6,826 bases of DNA from Candidatus Poribacteria bacterium. Lineage in GTDB: Bacteria; Poribacteria; WGA-4E; WGA-3G. The DNA is taken from contig VXXH01000175.1 of NCBI GenBank assembly GCA_009835515.1, positions 1 to 6,826 on the forward strand, in the 5' to 3' direction. Position numbers and translations under genes: made by a program. Below are positions 6,522-6,826 of the stretch, in pieces. Positions within the stretch are counted from its first letter, which is position 1. Each line of letters begins with the position of its first letter. The notes below the pieces were generated by a model that searched no databases, was not told the DNA's origin, and was given only the letters and a program-made list of their open reading frames with translations.

Positions 6522-6820
6522 TGAAGGATGCATATCAGATTATACTGCAACCGCTGATTACAGAGAAAAGCACAATTCTCCGCGAAGATAATAAATACGC
6601 ATTTGTTGTTGATCGCAATGCCACGAAACCCCAGATTCGCCGCGCTGCCGAAGAGTTGTTTGACCTCCAAGGGGACATCCTTAAAGTGCGGACAATGCAC
6701 GTTCGTGGTAAGCCGAAAGGTAAAATGTTGCGCTATCAACGTGGTAGGAAACCGCATTGGAAAAAAGCGATTCTTACCCTAAGAGAAGGTGTGACGATCC
6801 AAGCGTTTGAAACTATATAG
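6521..6820 (+). CDS. rplW: 50S ribosomal protein L23
   Basis: L23 sits at the mouth of the exit tunnel and is the docking site for trigger factor and the signal recognition particle. The product has 99 residues (E. coli 100). Visible hallmarks are ILQPLITEKST (8-18), where Glu15 aligns with the trigger-factor contact Glu18 of E. coli, then VDRNATKPQIRRAAEELF (30-47) and the C-terminal RKPHWKKAILTLREG (76-90). The start shares one base with the rplD stop (TGATG), and GGAAGGA at 6506-6512 lies inside the rplD coding sequence, so translation is probably coupled. Six bases remain after the stop; rplB is expected next, outside the window. Confidence 0.97.
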   Translation: MKDAYQIILQPLITEKSTILREDNKYAFVVDRNATKPQIRRAAEELFDLQGDILKVRTMHVRGKPKGKMLRYQRGRKPHWKKAILTLREGVTIQAFETI

Positions 6821-6826
6821 GAACAG

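Noticed and set aside
1..6826. Mobile element, CRISPR array, toxin-antitoxin, phage or biosynthetic system
   Set aside because: All eight genes are intact core translation genes in the canonical order, with no transposase, terminal inverted repeats, spaced repeat array or foreign gene. The window is an ordinary housekeeping region.

Overview
The window is the junction of the str and S10 ribosomal-protein operons of a bacterium. Every gene is on the + strand, in the order rpsL, rpsG, fusA, tuf, rpsJ, rplC, rplD, rplW. All eight reading frames are intact and of normal length for their families. The gene set, Shine-Dalgarno sites and GC-hairpin/T-run terminators point to a bacterium and exclude an archaeon or eukaryotic nucleus. 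The sequence does not settle the lineage. The moderate GC content, loose gene spacing and divergent S12 would suit an uncultured environmental phylum (a Poribacteria-like source is only a guess).

Layout. Positions 1-122 hold a small terminator-like hairpin, a 15-base tandem repeat and the rpsL ribosome binding site. rpsL (S12) and rpsG (S7) are 18 bases apart. A 56-base gap with a perfect 7-bp hairpin precedes fusA (EF-G, GTG start). A 196-base gap with two or three hairpins separates fusA from tuf (EF-Tu). tuf ends at a convincing intrinsic terminator (4567-4591), so the S10 genes probably have their own promoter. rpsJ (S10) is followed by an unusually long 182-base gap containing a strong GC hairpin, then rplC (L3), rplD (L4) and rplW (L23). 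The last two overlap by one base. The window ends just before the expected position of rplB.

How the genes work together. S12, S7 and S10 are 30S proteins of the decoding centre and head. L3, L4 and L23 are 50S proteins around the peptidyl transferase centre, the exit tunnel and the tunnel mouth. EF-Tu delivers aminoacyl-tRNA and EF-G drives translocation. This is core translation machinery and I see no novel gene system or mobile element.

The most notable features are in detail. S12 differs from the usual bacterial consensus at several positions known for streptomycin resistance or dependence (Arg43, Lys86, Arg88, Ala91, Asn92). In addition, several intergenic regions are long and structured, which suggests that regulation is arranged differently from E. 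coli.
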